A stretch of 64,000 nt of DNA from Brevundimonas subvibrioides (GCA_002280475.1 NCEB01000005.1:56184-120183), one strand, 5' to 3'. Counted from the first letter of the stretch, positions 51,526 through 61,188 are shown. The notes: generated from the sequence alone by a model not told the origin. Translations and numbers: made by a program.

Positions 51526-51855
51526 TTAGGCGGCCTGGTCCTCGGTCTTGATGATTTCCGTCATGGTCACGCCCAGGCGGTCCTCGACGACGACGACCTC
51601 CCCGCGCGCGACCAGGCGGTTGTTGACGAAGATGTCGATGGCCTCGCCGACCTTTCGGTCCAGTTCCAGCACCGATCCGCGATTGAGCTTCAGCAGCTGG
51701 GCCACCGTCATGTGGGCCTTGCCCAGGACGGCGGAGATGTTGACCGGCACGTCGAAAACGGGGGCCAGGTCGAGCGCCGACTTGTCCCCGGCCTCGTCGA
51801 TCGTGGCCAGGGCGGTGGACTCCGGAAACTCTTCCAGGGCGAGGTCGTCGGCCAT
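51526..51855 (-). CDS. fliN: Flagellar motor switch protein FliN
   Basis: 109 residues. The SpoA domain is VFDVPVNISAVLGKAHMTVA, LLKLNRGSVLELDRKVGEAI and VNNRLVARGEVVVVEDRLGV. It forms the C-ring with FliG and FliM and controls rotation direction. Start overlaps the fliH stop (TGATG). Confidence 0.96.
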   Translation of the reverse strand: MADDLALEEFPESTALATIDEAGDKSALDLAPVFDVPVNISAVLGKAHMTVAQLLKLNRGSVLELDRKVGEAIDIFVNNRLVARGEVVVVEDRLGVTMTEIIKTEDQAA

Positions 51856-52517
51856 CAGAAATCACTCCCAGGGGAAACGGATTCGGCATGACCCGCCTCG
51901 GACGCGAGGGCCGAGGTCAGGACGGTGGAGATGCGATCGGCGGCGGCGGCGGGGTCGAAATCCGCGCGCCCGTCGGCCCATTCCAGGGCGAAGGCCGCGA
52001 CCGCCATGGCGGGATCGTCGCGGAACGACACCAGGCCCGAAAACCCGGCGTCGGTCGCCACGGCCTCGATCGCGGCGCGCGTCGCCTCGTCCAGGCCCGA
52101 GGCCCGCACGACCAGGCGCGGCGAGGCGTCGATCTCCTGGCCCAGGGTCTCAAGCGCCGACTGCAGCGGCCCCAGCGGCAGCCGGTCCAGGGCGGCGGCG
52201 GCGATCACGCGCGCGGCCGTCAGGGCCAGTTCGGCGGCATGCTCGCGATGCGTCTGGGCGACCTGGTTCAGGGCAGGCACGGCCGTCGTCATGGCCTGGC
52301 CGAGAGCGGCGATCGCCATGGCCTGGATGCTGGCGGTCTCGGCCAGGGCCGCCTCGCGCGCCTCCAGCCGGGCCTGGGCCACCAGAGCCTCGACCTCGGC
52401 CGGCATATAGGCGCGCTTGGTCGGTCGGAAGCTCGAGGCCCGCACGACCGTGCCCGCGTCGTCGAACTCGGTGTCGAAGGCGAAGGGACGGCTGGCGATG
52501 GGGGCGGACTGGGTCAT
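51855..52517 (-). CDS. fliH: FliH-like flagellar assembly protein (FlbE)
   Basis: 220 residues. An N-terminal linker (RPFAFDTEFDDAGTVVRASSF) is followed by an Ala-rich coiled coil and a C-terminal domain with ALTAARVIAAAALDRLPLGP and LVVRASGLDEATRAAIEAVA. Position between fliG and fliN matches FlbE of Caulobacter, the FliH-type regulator of the export ATPase. Sequence similarity within this family is low, so position weighs heavily. Confidence 0.85.
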   Translation of the reverse strand: MTQSAPIASRPFAFDTEFDDAGTVVRASSFRPTKRAYMPAEVEALVAQARLEAREAALAETASIQAMAIAALGQAMTTAVPALNQVAQTHREHAAELALTAARVIAAAALDRLPLGPLQSALETLGQEIDASPRLVVRASGLDEATRAAIEAVATDAGFSGLVSFRDDPAMAVAAFALEWADGRADFDPAAAADRISTVLTSALASEAGHAESVSPGSDF

Positions 52518-52518
52518 G

Positions 52519-53556
52519 TCAGTAGATCAGCTCGTCGTCGCCGGACGCGCCGGCCAGCATGATCTCGCCGCGCGCCGCCAGGTCCTTGGCCACGGTGACC
52601 ATGGCCATCTGGGCGGTGTCGACGTCCTTCAGCCGGACGGGCCCCATCGATTCCATGTCCTCGCGCATGATCTTGGACGCACGCTCGGACATGTTGGTGA
52701 AGAACATCTCGCGCAGCGGCTCCGACGCCCCCTTCAGCGCCAGCGCCAGGGAGTCCTTCTCGACCGCCCGCAACAGGGTCTGGACCCCGCCCGGATCCAG
52801 CTTGTTCAGGTCCTCGAAGACGAACATCAGTGCCCGGATGCGTTCGGCGCTCTCGCGGTTGCGCTCTTCCAGGGCGCCGATGAACCGCGCCTCGGTCTGG
52901 CGGTCGAAGCTGTTGAAGATGTCGGCCATCATCTCGTGGCTGTCGCGCTTGGACGTGCGCGCCAGGTTCGACATGAACTCGGTCCTCAGCGTTTGTTCGA
53001 TCTTGTCCAGGATCTCTCGCTGCACCGGCTCCATGCGCAGCATCCGCTGGACGCACTCCAGGGCGAAGTCCTCGGGCAGGCTGGTCAGCACCCGCGCCGC
53101 GTGGTCCGGCTTCACCTTCGACAGGACCACCGCGACGGTCTGGGGGTATTCGTTCTTCAGATAGTTGGCGAGAACCGCCTCGTTCACATTGCCCAGCTTG
53201 TCCCACATGGTGCGACCGGCGGGGCCGCGGATCTCCTCCATCAGGCCTTCGACCCGCTCGGCCGGCATGAAGGACGCCAGGAGGCGCTGCGTCTGCTCGA
53301 AGCTGCCCATCACCGAGCCCGAGCCGGACATGCCCGAGACGAACTCGACCATCAGTTCCTCGACCACGGTCGCGCTGACAGTCCCCAAGGCGGCCATGGC
53401 CTGGGAGATTTCCTTGACCTCGTCGTCGTCCAGGCTCTGCCACAGGCGCGTGTGGTCCTCGCCCAGCGCCAGCAGGATGACGGCGGCCTTCTCGGGCCCC
53501 GACAGCTTCCTGGCGTCGTCGACGGAGGCTTTCTTGCTGACCATCCGGGCCGCCAT
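52519..53556 (-). CDS. fliG: Flagellar motor switch protein FliG
   Basis: 345 residues from ATG 53556, which overlaps the fliF TGA by one base (TGATG); an upstream in-frame start inside fliF is less likely. N-terminal FliF-binding domain [20 protein letters not shown]. Middle domain with [16 protein letters not shown]-terminal torque domain with [20 protein letters not shown] and [20 protein letters not shown], carrying the charged residues that meet the stator. Confidence 0.97.
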   Translation of the reverse strand: MAARMVSKKASVDDARKLSGPEKAAVILLALGEDHTRLWQSLDDDEVKEISQAMAALGTVSATVVEELMVEFVSGMSGSGSVMGSFEQTQRLLASFMPAERVEGLMEEIRGPAGRTMWDKLGNVNEAVLANYLKNEYPQTVAVVLSKVKPDHAARVLTSLPEDFALECVQRMLRMEPVQREILDKIEQTLRTEFMSNLARTSKRDSHEMMADIFNSFDRQTEARFIGALEERNRESAERIRALMFVFEDLNKLDPGGVQTLLRAVEKDSLALALKGASEPLREMFFTNMSERASKIMREDMESMGPVRLKDVDTAQMAMVTVAKDLAARGEIMLAGASGDDELIY

Positions 53557-55202
53557 CAGCCCTCGTGGACCCAACTGCGGATGATCGAGGCCGATTCATC
53601 CGGGTGCTTTTCCACGAAGTCCGCGACCTTCTTCACCGACGACGCCTTCACCTGTCCTTCGATGCGGGCGATGTCGAGCCGCTGCTCCATCTCCGACGGG
53701 CCACCCAGCTGGCCCATCGGGCCGCCGACCACCGTGGTCTGCAGCGACGTCACAGGCACCTGGCCGCCGCCGGCTCCGGCCAGGGCGGGAACGCCCGCGC
53801 CTCCGCCCGCGGCCGACTTCATCAGCGGCCGCAGCACGAAGAAGATCAGCAACAGCCCCGTGATCAACAGCACCGCCAGCTCGACGCCGCGCATGATGTC
53901 GTTCTTGGTGAAGTTGAACAGCGGATCGCCCCCGTCGGTCCCGCCCGCCGACACCAGGGCGTCGCGGTTGAACCGGACATTGGTCACCCGCACCTGGTCA
54001 CCCCGGCTCTCGTCGAAGCCCATGGCGGCCTTCACCAGGTCCTCGATCTGGGTGATCTCCTCGGCCGAGCGCGGCTCATAGGTCGGCTCACCGCCCGGTT
54101 CGGCGGCCGGGGTCAGCTTGCCGTCCACGGCGACGGCGACCGACAGCTTCTTGACCTCGCCCGGCTCCTTGACCGTGGTGGTGGTGGTGTTCGAAATCTC
54201 GTAGTTGGTGGTCTCGCCGTTGACGGTCTCGGTCGAGCCCAGCGGTGTCTCCGCCGGAGCCTCGCCCCCGGGGATGTTGTTCGCCGCCGTCGCCCCGCCG
54301 TCGTTGACCCCCGTGGTGTCCTGCGACTGACTGCCGTTGGTCGAGGTCGAGCGCACCACCTGACCGTCCGGATCGAACCGCTGCTCCTGGGTCGTGGACC
54401 GGCTCATCTCGATGTCGGCGGTGACCTGCACCCGCGCCGCGCCAGGCCCCACGACCCCTTCGACCAGGTCCTTGATCCGTGACTGCAACTGCGCCTCGGT
54501 GCTGGTCTTGGCGGCCTCCGCGGTGGCGGAGTTGAAGCCCTCCTCGTCGTCGGCGGCGGCCAGGGTCTGGTTGGTCTCGTCGACGACCGTCACCTTGCCC
54601 GGCTTCAGGTTCGGCACCGACGAGGCGACGACGTTGCGGATGGCCCGGACCTGGTCGACCGACAGCGCCCGGCCGTTCAGCCCCACCACCACAGCGGCGG
54701 TGGGATCGGCCGCGTCCGCCTGGAACAGCTCGCGGCGCGGCAAGGCGATCTGGACGCGGGCGGACGAGATGCCGCGCATGGACATGATGGTGCGGGCCAG
54801 CTCTCCCTGGAGGGCGCGCTGCTCGCTGATCTGCTGCTGGAACTCGGTCTGGCCCATGACCGACTGGTTGTCGAAGATCTCGTAGCCGACCGAACCCGAG
54901 GTCACGAGACCCCGTCCCGCCAGCATCAACCGCGCCTCGCCGACCTGATCGCGGTTGACCATGATGGTGGAGCCGTCGCCGCGCGTCGAATAGGCGATGC
55001 CCGCCTGTTCCAGCGAGGAGGTGATCTCGCCGGCCTCGCGCAGGTCCAGATTGGAATACAGCAGGGCGTCCGGAGCCTGACCCAGCCGCATCATCAAGAC
55101 GACCAGGGCCGCGGCCACGCCCGCGCCGACGCCCAGCACCATGGCCAGGCGACCGATCCCAAATCTCTGCAACGCCGCCGTAAAGCCGCCCACGCGCCCC
55201 AC
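53556..55202 (-). CDS. fliF: Flagellar MS-ring protein FliF
   Basis: 548 residues with two membrane helices, [20 protein letters not shown] near the N-terminus and [20 protein letters not shown] near residue 450. The YscJ-like domain has [20 protein letters not shown] and [20 protein letters not shown]. The C-terminal FliG-binding tail has [20 protein letters not shown]. First gene of the operon; a CtrA box and a candidate FlbD site lie upstream. Confidence 0.97.
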   Translation of the reverse strand: MGRVGGFTAALQRFGIGRLAMVLGVGAGVAAALVVLMMRLGQAPDALLYSNLDLREAGEITSSLEQAGIAYSTRGDGSTIMVNRDQVGEARLMLAGRGLVTSGSVGYEIFDNQSVMGQTEFQQQISEQRALQGELARTIMSMRGISSARVQIALPRRELFQADAADPTAAVVVGLNGRALSVDQVRAIRNVVASSVPNLKPGKVTVVDETNQTLAAADDEEGFNSATAEAAKTSTEAQLQSRIKDLVEGVVGPGAARVQVTADIEMSRSTTQEQRFDPDGQVVRSTSTNGSQSQDTTGVNDGGATAANNIPGGEAPAETPLGSTETVNGETTNYEISNTTTTTVKEPGEVKKLSVAVAVDGKLTPAAEPGGEPTYEPRSAEEITQIEDLVKAAMGFDESRGDQVRVTNVRFNRDALVSAGGTDGGDPLFNFTKNDIMRGVELAVLLITGLLLIFFVLRPLMKSAAGGGAGVPALAGAGGGQVPVTSLQTTVVGGPMGQLGGPSEMEQRLDIARIEGQVKASSVKKVADFVEKHPDESASIIRSWVHEG

Positions 55203-55236
55203 CCGAGTACTGGCGGGGATCCAGACACGCCCGCTA

Positions 55237-55249
55237 GGCAGAAACTGCC
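55237..55249. promoter_or_regulatory. Candidate FlbD (ftr) site upstream of fliF
   Basis: GGCAGAAACTGCC is a perfect 5-3-5 palindrome flanked by GC, 35 bases before the fliF ATG. In Caulobacter, FlbD binds ftr elements with GGCA/TGCC-type halves at fliF and represses it. The exact consensus is from memory. Confidence 0.5.
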
Positions 55250-55259
55250 GCCCGCGTGG

Positions 55260-55274
55260 TTAACGGCGGTTTAA
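55260..55274. promoter_or_regulatory. CtrA binding box upstream of the fliF operon
   Basis: TTAA (55260-55263), seven bases, TTAA (55271-55274) matches the CtrA consensus TTAA-N7-TTAA exactly and ends 57 bases before the fliF start. In Caulobacter CtrA activates this class II flagellar operon in the late cell cycle. Confidence 0.8.
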
Positions 55275-55317
55275 GCGGGGTCGGTCGGGGCGCGATTGTG
55301 AGGGGACGACCCGACTC

Positions 55318-55611
55318 TCAGGTTCCAAGGGCGCGCGCCACGGCCTCAGGCTCGCGTTCTATGACACGAAGCAGAAGTCGACTGCCGGTGTCCGGCTGAC
55401 GTCGGTTCTGCTCCCATTCCTCGATGGTGGCCTTGGGCAGGCCGTAGCGGGCGGCGAAACCGGCTTGCGACAGCCCTTGCGCCGTCCGGATCGCCTTAAC
55501 GTCCACCTTCTCCGGGGCATGGACGCGATAGGTCCCGGGGTCGGCCCGGCCCTCCTTGATCTCGACCGCCTCCTCCAAGCCTTCTGCGATCTTGTCAAAT
55601 GCGCTCTTCAT
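55318..55611 (-). CDS. HigA/NadS-like HTH antitoxin
   Basis: 97 residues. KSAFDKIAEGLEEAVEIKEG is followed by an Xre-type helix-turn-helix, IRTAQGLSQAGFAARYGLPK and ATIEEWEQNRRQPD. This layout is typical of antitoxins that follow a RelE-like toxin. It starts 16 bases after the toxin stop and probably represses the pair. Confidence 0.88.
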   Translation of the reverse strand: MKSAFDKIAEGLEEAVEIKEGRADPGTYRVHAPEKVDVKAIRTAQGLSQAGFAARYGLPKATIEEWEQNRRQPDTGSRLLLRVIEREPEAVARALGT

Positions 55612-55627
55612 CGTCTTCTTCCTCGCC

Positions 55628-55966
55628 TCACCTTTTCAAGGCCGTGGTCAGCCGCGCCAGGGCGTTCTTTTCGGCACCCGTCAGACTGGCCTTCTCTCCC
55701 TTGCCGAAGACGGTCAGCAGATAGACGCCTTCCGGACAGGTATAGAAGGTGATCACCCGGTAGCCGCCTGATTTTCCGTGGCCGCGACCTGCGATCCGAA
55801 CCTTCCGGCATCCGCCCGTTCCAACGATCAAATCTCCGGCCTCGGGGTCGGCGGCGATTGTCAGAATGGCCGAGGTCCGCTCGGCGTCCGTCATCCCGGC
55901 GTCCCTGGCGGCCCGATCGAAGGCACGGGTCTCGATGACCGTTTCCACAGCCCGGTTATCCGTCAA
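55628..55966 (-). CDS. RelE/HigB-like toxin
   Basis: 112 residues. VETVIETRAFDRAARDAGMT, then AADPEAGDLIVGTGGCRKVR, GRGHGKSGGYRVITFYTCPE and VYLLTVFGKGEKASLT. The KVRIAGRGHGKSGGYRVI segment is the RelE-like RNase pattern of HigB/NadS partners (PF06296-type). Toxin before antitoxin is the higBA order. Target by family is ribosome-bound mRNA. Confidence 0.88.
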   Translation of the reverse strand: MTDNRAVETVIETRAFDRAARDAGMTDAERTSAILTIAADPEAGDLIVGTGGCRKVRIAGRGHGKSGGYRVITFYTCPEGVYLLTVFGKGEKASLTGAEKNALARLTTALKR

Positions 55967-56013
55967 TGACGGACAAACGTCAAGCGACCGTCAGAGATGC
56001 CGGATGAGACTCT

Positions 56014-56694
56014 CTAGGCCGCCGCGAACAGCAGCCGGCCGTGGCCCATGCGCTCGCGTAGCATCGGCAGATCGGTGTGGGCGGTCGAGAAACAGCCATA
56101 GGACCGTCCCAGCTTGCCCTCGCGCGCCAGGAACTCGGGGTCGGCATAGTCCGCGCCGTGGATGATGATCGCCCGGTCGCGCGCCAGGTTGTTGGAATAC
56201 TCCAGCCCGTCGAGCAGGACGTTGGGCCCCTGTTGCGAGCCCCAGCTCGGCCCGGCCGTGGCATAGGCCCCGACCGAGGACATGTGGCTTTCGGGCTCGT
56301 TGGAGAAGCGCCGGGCGAAGCCGGAATGCTCGGGATCGGAACCCCGTCCGTGGCTGGTCCGCAGCGCCGTCACCCGTCCACCGATCAGGTCGACTTCGTA
56401 GAGGCGCTGCTCGCCGGAGAATTTCTGGAAATCGACCAGATACATCCGGTCGCGCAGCGGCAGGCGCTCGTGATGGATGTCCAGCGCCGCCATGGCACGG
56501 CTCATCAGCTCGGGGCGGACCAGGCGTTGCGGATCGAGGGGCGGCGGAACGATCTGGACGGCGGCGGTATAGGTCGGCGGAGGAGGCGGGGTCACCGCGG
56601 CCACTGTGATCGGCGGCGGCGGCGGGCTCGCGGTAGCGCAACCGGCCAGCATGGCCGAGCCGCCCAGGATGATGCCTCGTCTCGATAGCCGCAT
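56014..56694 (-). CDS. Murein L,D-transpeptidase catalytic-domain lipoprotein
   Basis: 226 residues. Lipoprotein signal MRLSRRGIILGGSAMLAGC with twin Arg, a Pro-rich linker and a YkuD-like-2 domain. The catalytic region is AIIIHGADYADPEFLAREGK and LGRSYGCFSTAH, with His in IIHGADY and the Ser-x-Gly-Cys active site. Earlier text ALRTSHGRGSDPEHSGFARR is the family substrate loop. It probably acts on peptidoglycan in the periplasm. Confidence 0.87.
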   Translation of the reverse strand: MRLSRRGIILGGSAMLAGCATASPPPPPITVAAVTPPPPPTYTAAVQIVPPPLDPQRLVRPELMSRAMAALDIHHERLPLRDRMYLVDFQKFSGEQRLYEVDLIGGRVTALRTSHGRGSDPEHSGFARRFSNEPESHMSSVGAYATAGPSWGSQQGPNVLLDGLEYSNNLARDRAIIIHGADYADPEFLAREGKLGRSYGCFSTAHTDLPMLRERMGHGRLLFAAA

Positions 56695-56820
56695 GCGACG
56701 CCCTCGTTGCGGTTATGCCGAAGCCGCTAGGTGTTTCACAAACCAGCCCGGCTCTTCAAGCGAAGGCTTGGCGACAGTCCGATGCGGAGTATGGTGCCGC
56801 CCCTTATCGGGAGGTTGTTC

Positions 56821-58149
56821 ATGAAGTCCTTTGCCCTCGCCCTCGTCGCGAGTCTCGCCGTCGCCGGCGCTTCGCAGGCGCAACAGAGCCCGCCCTCGCA
56901 GGCGATTCCCCAGGCCGGGGAAACCGTGTTCGTCCAGGCGGGGCGGCTGTTGGCGGACCCCGAGACCGGCGTTGTGCTGCGCGATAAAACTCTCGTGATC
57001 GTCGGCGGCAGGGTGACGGAAATCCGCGACGGGTTCGTTTCAGGCGATGGGGGCGAAGGCAATGTCGTCGATCTACGCCAGCATTTCGTCCTGCCGGGCC
57101 TGATCGACAGCCACGTCCACCTGACCAGCCAGCAAAATCCCAACGCCCGCCTGATGGGCGTGACCGAGAGCGAGGCCGACCGGGCCATCCTGGGGGCCCA
57201 GTACGCTCGCCGCACCCTGATGGCCGGCTTCACCACCGTCGCCGACCTGGGCGGATCGAACAACGCCGTCTTCGCTCTGCGCGACGGCATCGCCGCCGGC
57301 CAGGTGCCCGGCCCCCGCGTCATCGCCTCGGGCAGCTCGGTCTCGATCCACGGCGGCCACGGCGACGTGAACGGCTACAGCGAAGAGATCATGCATCTGT
57401 TCTCGGGCGAGAGCATCTGCTCGGGCCCCGAGGACTGCATGCGCGCGGTCCGTACCCAGGTCCGCGCCGGGGCCGACGTCATCAAGATCACCGCGACCGG
57501 CGGGGTGCTGTCCAACACCGCGGCGGGCCTGGCCCAGCAGTTCACCGACGCCGAACTGGCCGCCATCGTCGAGGTCGGCCACCGCATGGGCCGTCGCGTC
57601 ACCGCCCACGCCCACGGCGTGGACGGCATCAACGCCTTCCTGCGCGCAGGGGGCGACTCGATCGAGCACGGCACCTATCTGGACGACGCCTCGATCCGCC
57701 TGTTCCGCGACAACGACGCCTATCTGGTGCCAACGCTTCTGGCCGGCGACTTCGTGGCCCGCATCGCCTCCAGCCCGGGCAACTTCTTCACCCCGGCCCA
57801 GACCGCCAAGGCCCTGGAGGTCGGTCCCAAGATGGTGGACATGGCCGCGCGCGCCCACGCCGGCGGCGTCCGCATCGCCTTCGGCACCGATTCCGGCGTC
57901 TCGGCCCACGGCGACAACGCCCAGGAGTTCGCGCTCCTGGTCCGCGCCGGCATGACCCCGCTGGAGGCCGTCCAGTCCGCCACCGTCGTCGCCGCCGAAC
58001 ACCTCGGCCTGTCGAACGAGGCGGGCCGGATCGCGCCCGGCATGCCCGCCGACATCATCGCCGTCGACGGCGACCCCCTGGCCGACGTGACGGTGCTGGA
58101 AGACATGGACTTCGTCATGCGCGGCGGCGTGGTTCATCGCAACGACTAG
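56821..58149 (+). CDS. Secreted metal-dependent amidohydrolase (imidazolonepropionase/Pro-dipeptidase-like)
   Basis: 442 residues from ATG 56821, with GGGAGG upstream. Signal peptide MKSFALALVASLAVAGASQA. Metal motifs: LPGLIDSHVHLTSQ (HxH), VIKITATGGVLS (Lys), RVTAHAHGVDGI (His), SIEHGTYLD (His) and FGTDSGVSAHG (Asp). Members of this group include periplasmic Xaa-Pro and other dipeptidases. Exact substrate unknown. Confidence 0.92.
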   Translation: MKSFALALVASLAVAGASQAQQSPPSQAIPQAGETVFVQAGRLLADPETGVVLRDKTLVIVGGRVTEIRDGFVSGDGGEGNVVDLRQHFVLPGLIDSHVHLTSQQNPNARLMGVTESEADRAILGAQYARRTLMAGFTTVADLGGSNNAVFALRDGIAAGQVPGPRVIASGSSVSIHGGHGDVNGYSEEIMHLFSGESICSGPEDCMRAVRTQVRAGADVIKITATGGVLSNTAAGLAQQFTDAELAAIVEVGHRMGRRVTAHAHGVDGINAFLRAGGDSIEHGTYLDDASIRLFRDNDAYLVPTLLAGDFVARIASSPGNFFTPAQTAKALEVGPKMVDMAARAHAGGVRIAFGTDSGVSAHGDNAQEFALLVRAGMTPLEAVQSATVVAAEHLGLSNEAGRIAPGMPADIIAVDGDPLADVTVLEDMDFVMRGGVVHRND

Positions 58150-58187
58150 ACTTTGATCGGGGGCGGGGTCGGGCTAGTCAGCGCGCC

Positions 58188-59057
58188 ATGACCCTGCCCC
58201 ATCCGCTCCCCGCCCTGTCCGCCGTCGCCGCCGACTATGATGTCCTGCTCTGCGACGTCTGGGGCGTGATCCACAACGGGCGCGAAAGCTGGCCCGAGGC
58301 CTGCGACGCCCTGATCCGGTTCCGCGAGCAGGGCGGGCAGGTCGTGCTGATCTCCAACTCGCCGCGCCCGGCCCATGACGTGGTGGATCAACTGGATCGT
58401 CTCGGCGTGCCGCGCGCCGCGTGGCAGGCATTCGTCACCTCGGGCGACGCCACCCGGGCGGAGCTGGCCAGGCGCGCGCCGGGCCCGGTCTGGATCATCG
58501 GTCCGGAGCGCGACTGGCCCCTCTATGACGGACTGCCTCTGGACCGCGCGGAAGGCGCCGCCGACGCCGCCTTCCTCTCGGTGACGGGCCCCATCGACGA
58601 CGAGACGGAGACCCCCGAGGACTACCGCGAACGCCTGACCCCCGCCGCCGCCCGGGACCTGGAGATGATCTGCGCCAACCCCGACCGCATCGTCCAGCGC
58701 GGCGATCGGATCATCTACTGCGGCGGATCGCTGGCCGATCTCTATGAACAACTCGGCGGTCGGGTGACCATGGCCGGAAAGCCGTTCGGCCCGATCTACG
58801 CCCTGGCCCTGACCGAGGCCGAGCGGCTGCTGGGACGCCCGGTCGATCGGTCGCGCGTCCTGTGCATCGGCGACGGGGTGGTGACGGACGTCATGGGGGC
58901 CAACGCCCAGGCCCTGGACTGTCTGTTCATCGCCCAGGGCATCCATGGCGACGCCGCGCGCGGCCCCGACGGTGCCCTCGACCCTGAACGCGCCGCCGCC
59001 CTGCTCACCGCTGAGACCACCTACGCCCGCTACGTCGCGCTGGAGCTCATGTGGTAG
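58188..59057 (+). CDS. HAD-superfamily IIA hydrolase, TIGR01459 type
   Basis: 289 residues. HAD motif I is LLCDVWGVIHNGRESWPEA, where the usual DxD is DVW; motif II is VVLISNSPRP, and motif IV is RVLCIGDGVVTDVMGANAQA. The WGVIHNG form matches TIGR01459, a NagD-like group found mostly in alphaproteobacteria. Substrate unknown. First gene of a set with maoC and ribF on the plus strand. Confidence 0.9.
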   Translation: MTLPHPLPALSAVAADYDVLLCDVWGVIHNGRESWPEACDALIRFREQGGQVVLISNSPRPAHDVVDQLDRLGVPRAAWQAFVTSGDATRAELARRAPGPVWIIGPERDWPLYDGLPLDRAEGAADAAFLSVTGPIDDETETPEDYRERLTPAAARDLEMICANPDRIVQRGDRIIYCGGSLADLYEQLGGRVTMAGKPFGPIYALALTEAERLLGRPVDRSRVLCIGDGVVTDVMGANAQALDCLFIAQGIHGDAARGPDGALDPERAAALLTAETTYARYVALELMW

Positions 59058-59095
59058 TCCTCGCCAAATCAGAAGCGCCCCGCTAACACCGGCCC

Positions 59096-59551
59096 ATGAA
59101 CACCGGACCTCACCCCTCGGGCGGCTATATCCTCGAAGAACTGTCGCCCGGCATGATGGCGATCAAGGACGTGATCATCACCGAGGAGCGCATCCAGCAG
59201 TTCGCCGAGGCGTCGGACGACTTCAATCCCGTGCACATGGACGAGGCCTTCGCCTCCAGGACCGCCTATCGCGGCCGGATCGCCCACGGCCTGCTCAGCG
59301 CGTCATTCGGCTCGGCCGTGGTCGGCACAATCCTCCCCGGCGCGGGGGCCATCTACCTCAGCCAGAGCCTGGCCTTCCACAAGCCGGTCCGCATCGGCGA
59401 CGTGGTCCAGGCCCGCATCACGGTCGCCGCCGTCGACGCCGAATCCGCCCGCGTCACCCTGCACACCGAAGGCTATGTCGGCGGCGAGCTCATCATGGGC
59501 GGCGAGGCCATCGTCCGCGTGCCCCGCCGGCGTCGCCCGGCCAGGGACTGA
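59096..59551 (+). CDS. MaoC-like dehydratase (enoyl-CoA hydratase type)
   Basis: 151 residues with one hot-dog domain. The R-hydratase motif is ASDDFNPVHMDEAFA (catalytic Asp and His), followed by RIAHGLLSASFGSAVVG. It likely hydrates (R)-specific enoyl-CoA or a related thioester. It lies 38 bases after the HAD gene and 9 bases before ribF. Confidence 0.9.
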   Translation: MNTGPHPSGGYILEELSPGMMAIKDVIITEERIQQFAEASDDFNPVHMDEAFASRTAYRGRIAHGLLSASFGSAVVGTILPGAGAIYLSQSLAFHKPVRIGDVVQARITVAAVDAESARVTLHTEGYVGGELIMGGEAIVRVPRRRRPARD

Positions 59552-59560
59552 CCGGGGGTC

Positions 59561-60502
59561 GTGCCGATCCAGATCGTCCACGGCTGGCGCGACCTGCCGC
59601 TCGACCGGCGCGGAGCCGCCGCCGCCGTCGGGGCCTTCGACGGCGTTCACCGGGGCCATCAGGCGGTGATCGGCGCGGCGCGCGAGGCGGCCCAGCGCCT
59701 GTCCGCCCCCCTCGCCGTCGTCAGCTTCGAGCCCCATCCCCGCCGCTGGTTCCAGCCCGAGGCCGCGCCGTTCCGGCTGATGACCACCGCCCAGATGGCG
59801 CGCGCCCTCGAAGACCAGGGCGTCGACCGCCTGCACCTCCTGCCCTTCGACGCCGGGATGGCGGCCATGACCGACGCGGCCTTCGCCCGTGATGTCCTTT
59901 CATCCGGCCTCGGACTGCGCCATGCCGCCGTCGGCTTCGACTTCACCTATGGCAAGGGCCGGACCGGCTCGCCCGAGGCCCTGACCCGCATAGGACGCGA
60001 CCTCGACTTCTCCGTCTCGGTGACCCAGCGTGTCGACGACCGGGGCGGGCTGAAGCTGTCGTCCAGCGCGGTGCGAGAGGCGCTCGCCGCCGGCGACATG
60101 ACCCGCGCCGCGCGCATCCTGGGCCGCCCCTTCGCCATCGAGGGCGAGGTGGTTCACGGCGACAAGCGCGGCCGCACCATCGGCGTGCCGACCGCCAACG
60201 TCCGCATGGGCGACTATATGCGCCCCGCCTACGGCGTCTTCGCCACCCGAACCCGCCTGCCCGACGGCCGCGTCATCGACGGTGTCGCCAACCTGGGCGT
60301 CCGCCCCATGTTCGAGACCCCCGAACCCCTGCTGGAGGTCTGGCTGTTCGATTTCTCGGGCGACCTCTATGGCCAGGTCGTCGAAACCCGGCTGATCGAG
60401 CGGCTGCGGGGCGAAATGACCTTCGACGGCCTCGACGCCCTCAAGGTCCAGATCGACGCGGACGCCTCGGCGGCGCGCGCGGCGCTGGCCGCCCACGCCT
60501 GA
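59561..60502 (+). CDS. ribF: Bifunctional riboflavin kinase/FAD synthetase
   Basis: 313 residues from a GTG start with GGGGG upstream. The N-terminal FAD synthetase domain has AVGAFDGVHRGHQAVIGAAR and VVSFEPHPRRWF, with VGFDFTYGKGRTGS. The C-terminal flavokinase has GEVVHGDKRGRTIGVPTANV and VANLGVRPMFE. It makes FMN and FAD. ileS follows downstream in the same direction after a divergent lipoprotein gene, a common ribF-ileS neighbourhood. Confidence 0.97.
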   Translation: MPIQIVHGWRDLPLDRRGAAAAVGAFDGVHRGHQAVIGAAREAAQRLSAPLAVVSFEPHPRRWFQPEAAPFRLMTTAQMARALEDQGVDRLHLLPFDAGMAAMTDAAFARDVLSSGLGLRHAAVGFDFTYGKGRTGSPEALTRIGRDLDFSVSVTQRVDDRGGLKLSSSAVREALAAGDMTRAARILGRPFAIEGEVVHGDKRGRTIGVPTANVRMGDYMRPAYGVFATRTRLPDGRVIDGVANLGVRPMFETPEPLLEVWLFDFSGDLYGQVVETRLIERLRGEMTFDGLDALKVQIDADASAARAALAAHA

Positions 60503-60506
60503 GGCG

Positions 60507-61085
60507 TCAGCCCCGCGCCTCGGCCTCGGCCATCAGGGTGTCTTTCAGCGAGGTCATGCCCATCTCGATGTCGTCGACCTTCCAGTTCGGCCCCTCCCGG
60601 ACGAGGAACAGGGTCGCCGTCTTCTGCTCGCCCAAGTTTGTGAAGACGACCGAGGCCTGGGCGGTATTGGCGTCGCCCTGGGCTGTGGCCATGGAGTTGA
60701 CCACGAAGCCCTCCTGATCCTGGCACTGGCAGAAGGGGTCATAGTTCAGGGTCGGGACCTCGCCGTTGGCGGCGCGGAAGTCGTCGCCGATCAGGGCGTT
60801 CATCGTGCGCGAGAAGATCGGGTCCTGGCCGGGCGCGGGCGGATCGCCCTGGGGACCTCCGGCGACGTACTGAGCGAAGATGGCGCGGACGAAGGGCTCC
60901 GGCCCCTCGGCGGCGGCGGCGTAGATCTGGTCGCGCGTGACCGGGCCGTTGTCGATCGGCGGCACGCCGGCGGACGCCGACGCGACGGCCTCTGCACCCT
61001 CGGCGGGCGCGGCCTCTTCAGCGGGCGAACAGGCGGCCATGGTCACGCAGGCGGCCACGGCGGTCAGCGACATCAGCACACGCAT
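60507..61085 (-). CDS. Small lipoprotein with DUF3828-like domain
   Basis: 192 residues from ATG 61085. Lipoprotein signal MRVLMSLTAVAACVTMAAC, then an Ala/Glu linker. The domain has FVRAIFAQYVAGG, FSRTMNALIGDD and LNYDPFCQCQDQEGFVVNSM, then ATLFLVREGPNWKVDDIEM. This resembles DUF3828 (YbjP/YqhG-type). Role unknown. It converges with ribF and diverges from ileS. Confidence 0.8.
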   Translation of the reverse strand: MRVLMSLTAVAACVTMAACSPAEEAAPAEGAEAVASASAGVPPIDNGPVTRDQIYAAAAEGPEPFVRAIFAQYVAGGPQGDPPAPGQDPIFSRTMNALIGDDFRAANGEVPTLNYDPFCQCQDQEGFVVNSMATAQGDANTAQASVVFTNLGEQKTATLFLVREGPNWKVDDIEMGMTSLKDTLMAEAEARG

Positions 61086-61188
61086 GGACAGTTTCCCCCA
61101 TCGGCGTCCCCCTCGAACGCCAGTCGAAGCGGAGGTTAGCCGAACGCGCCGCTTTTCCCAGCCCCCCGGCCCTGATAGGACCGCCCCT

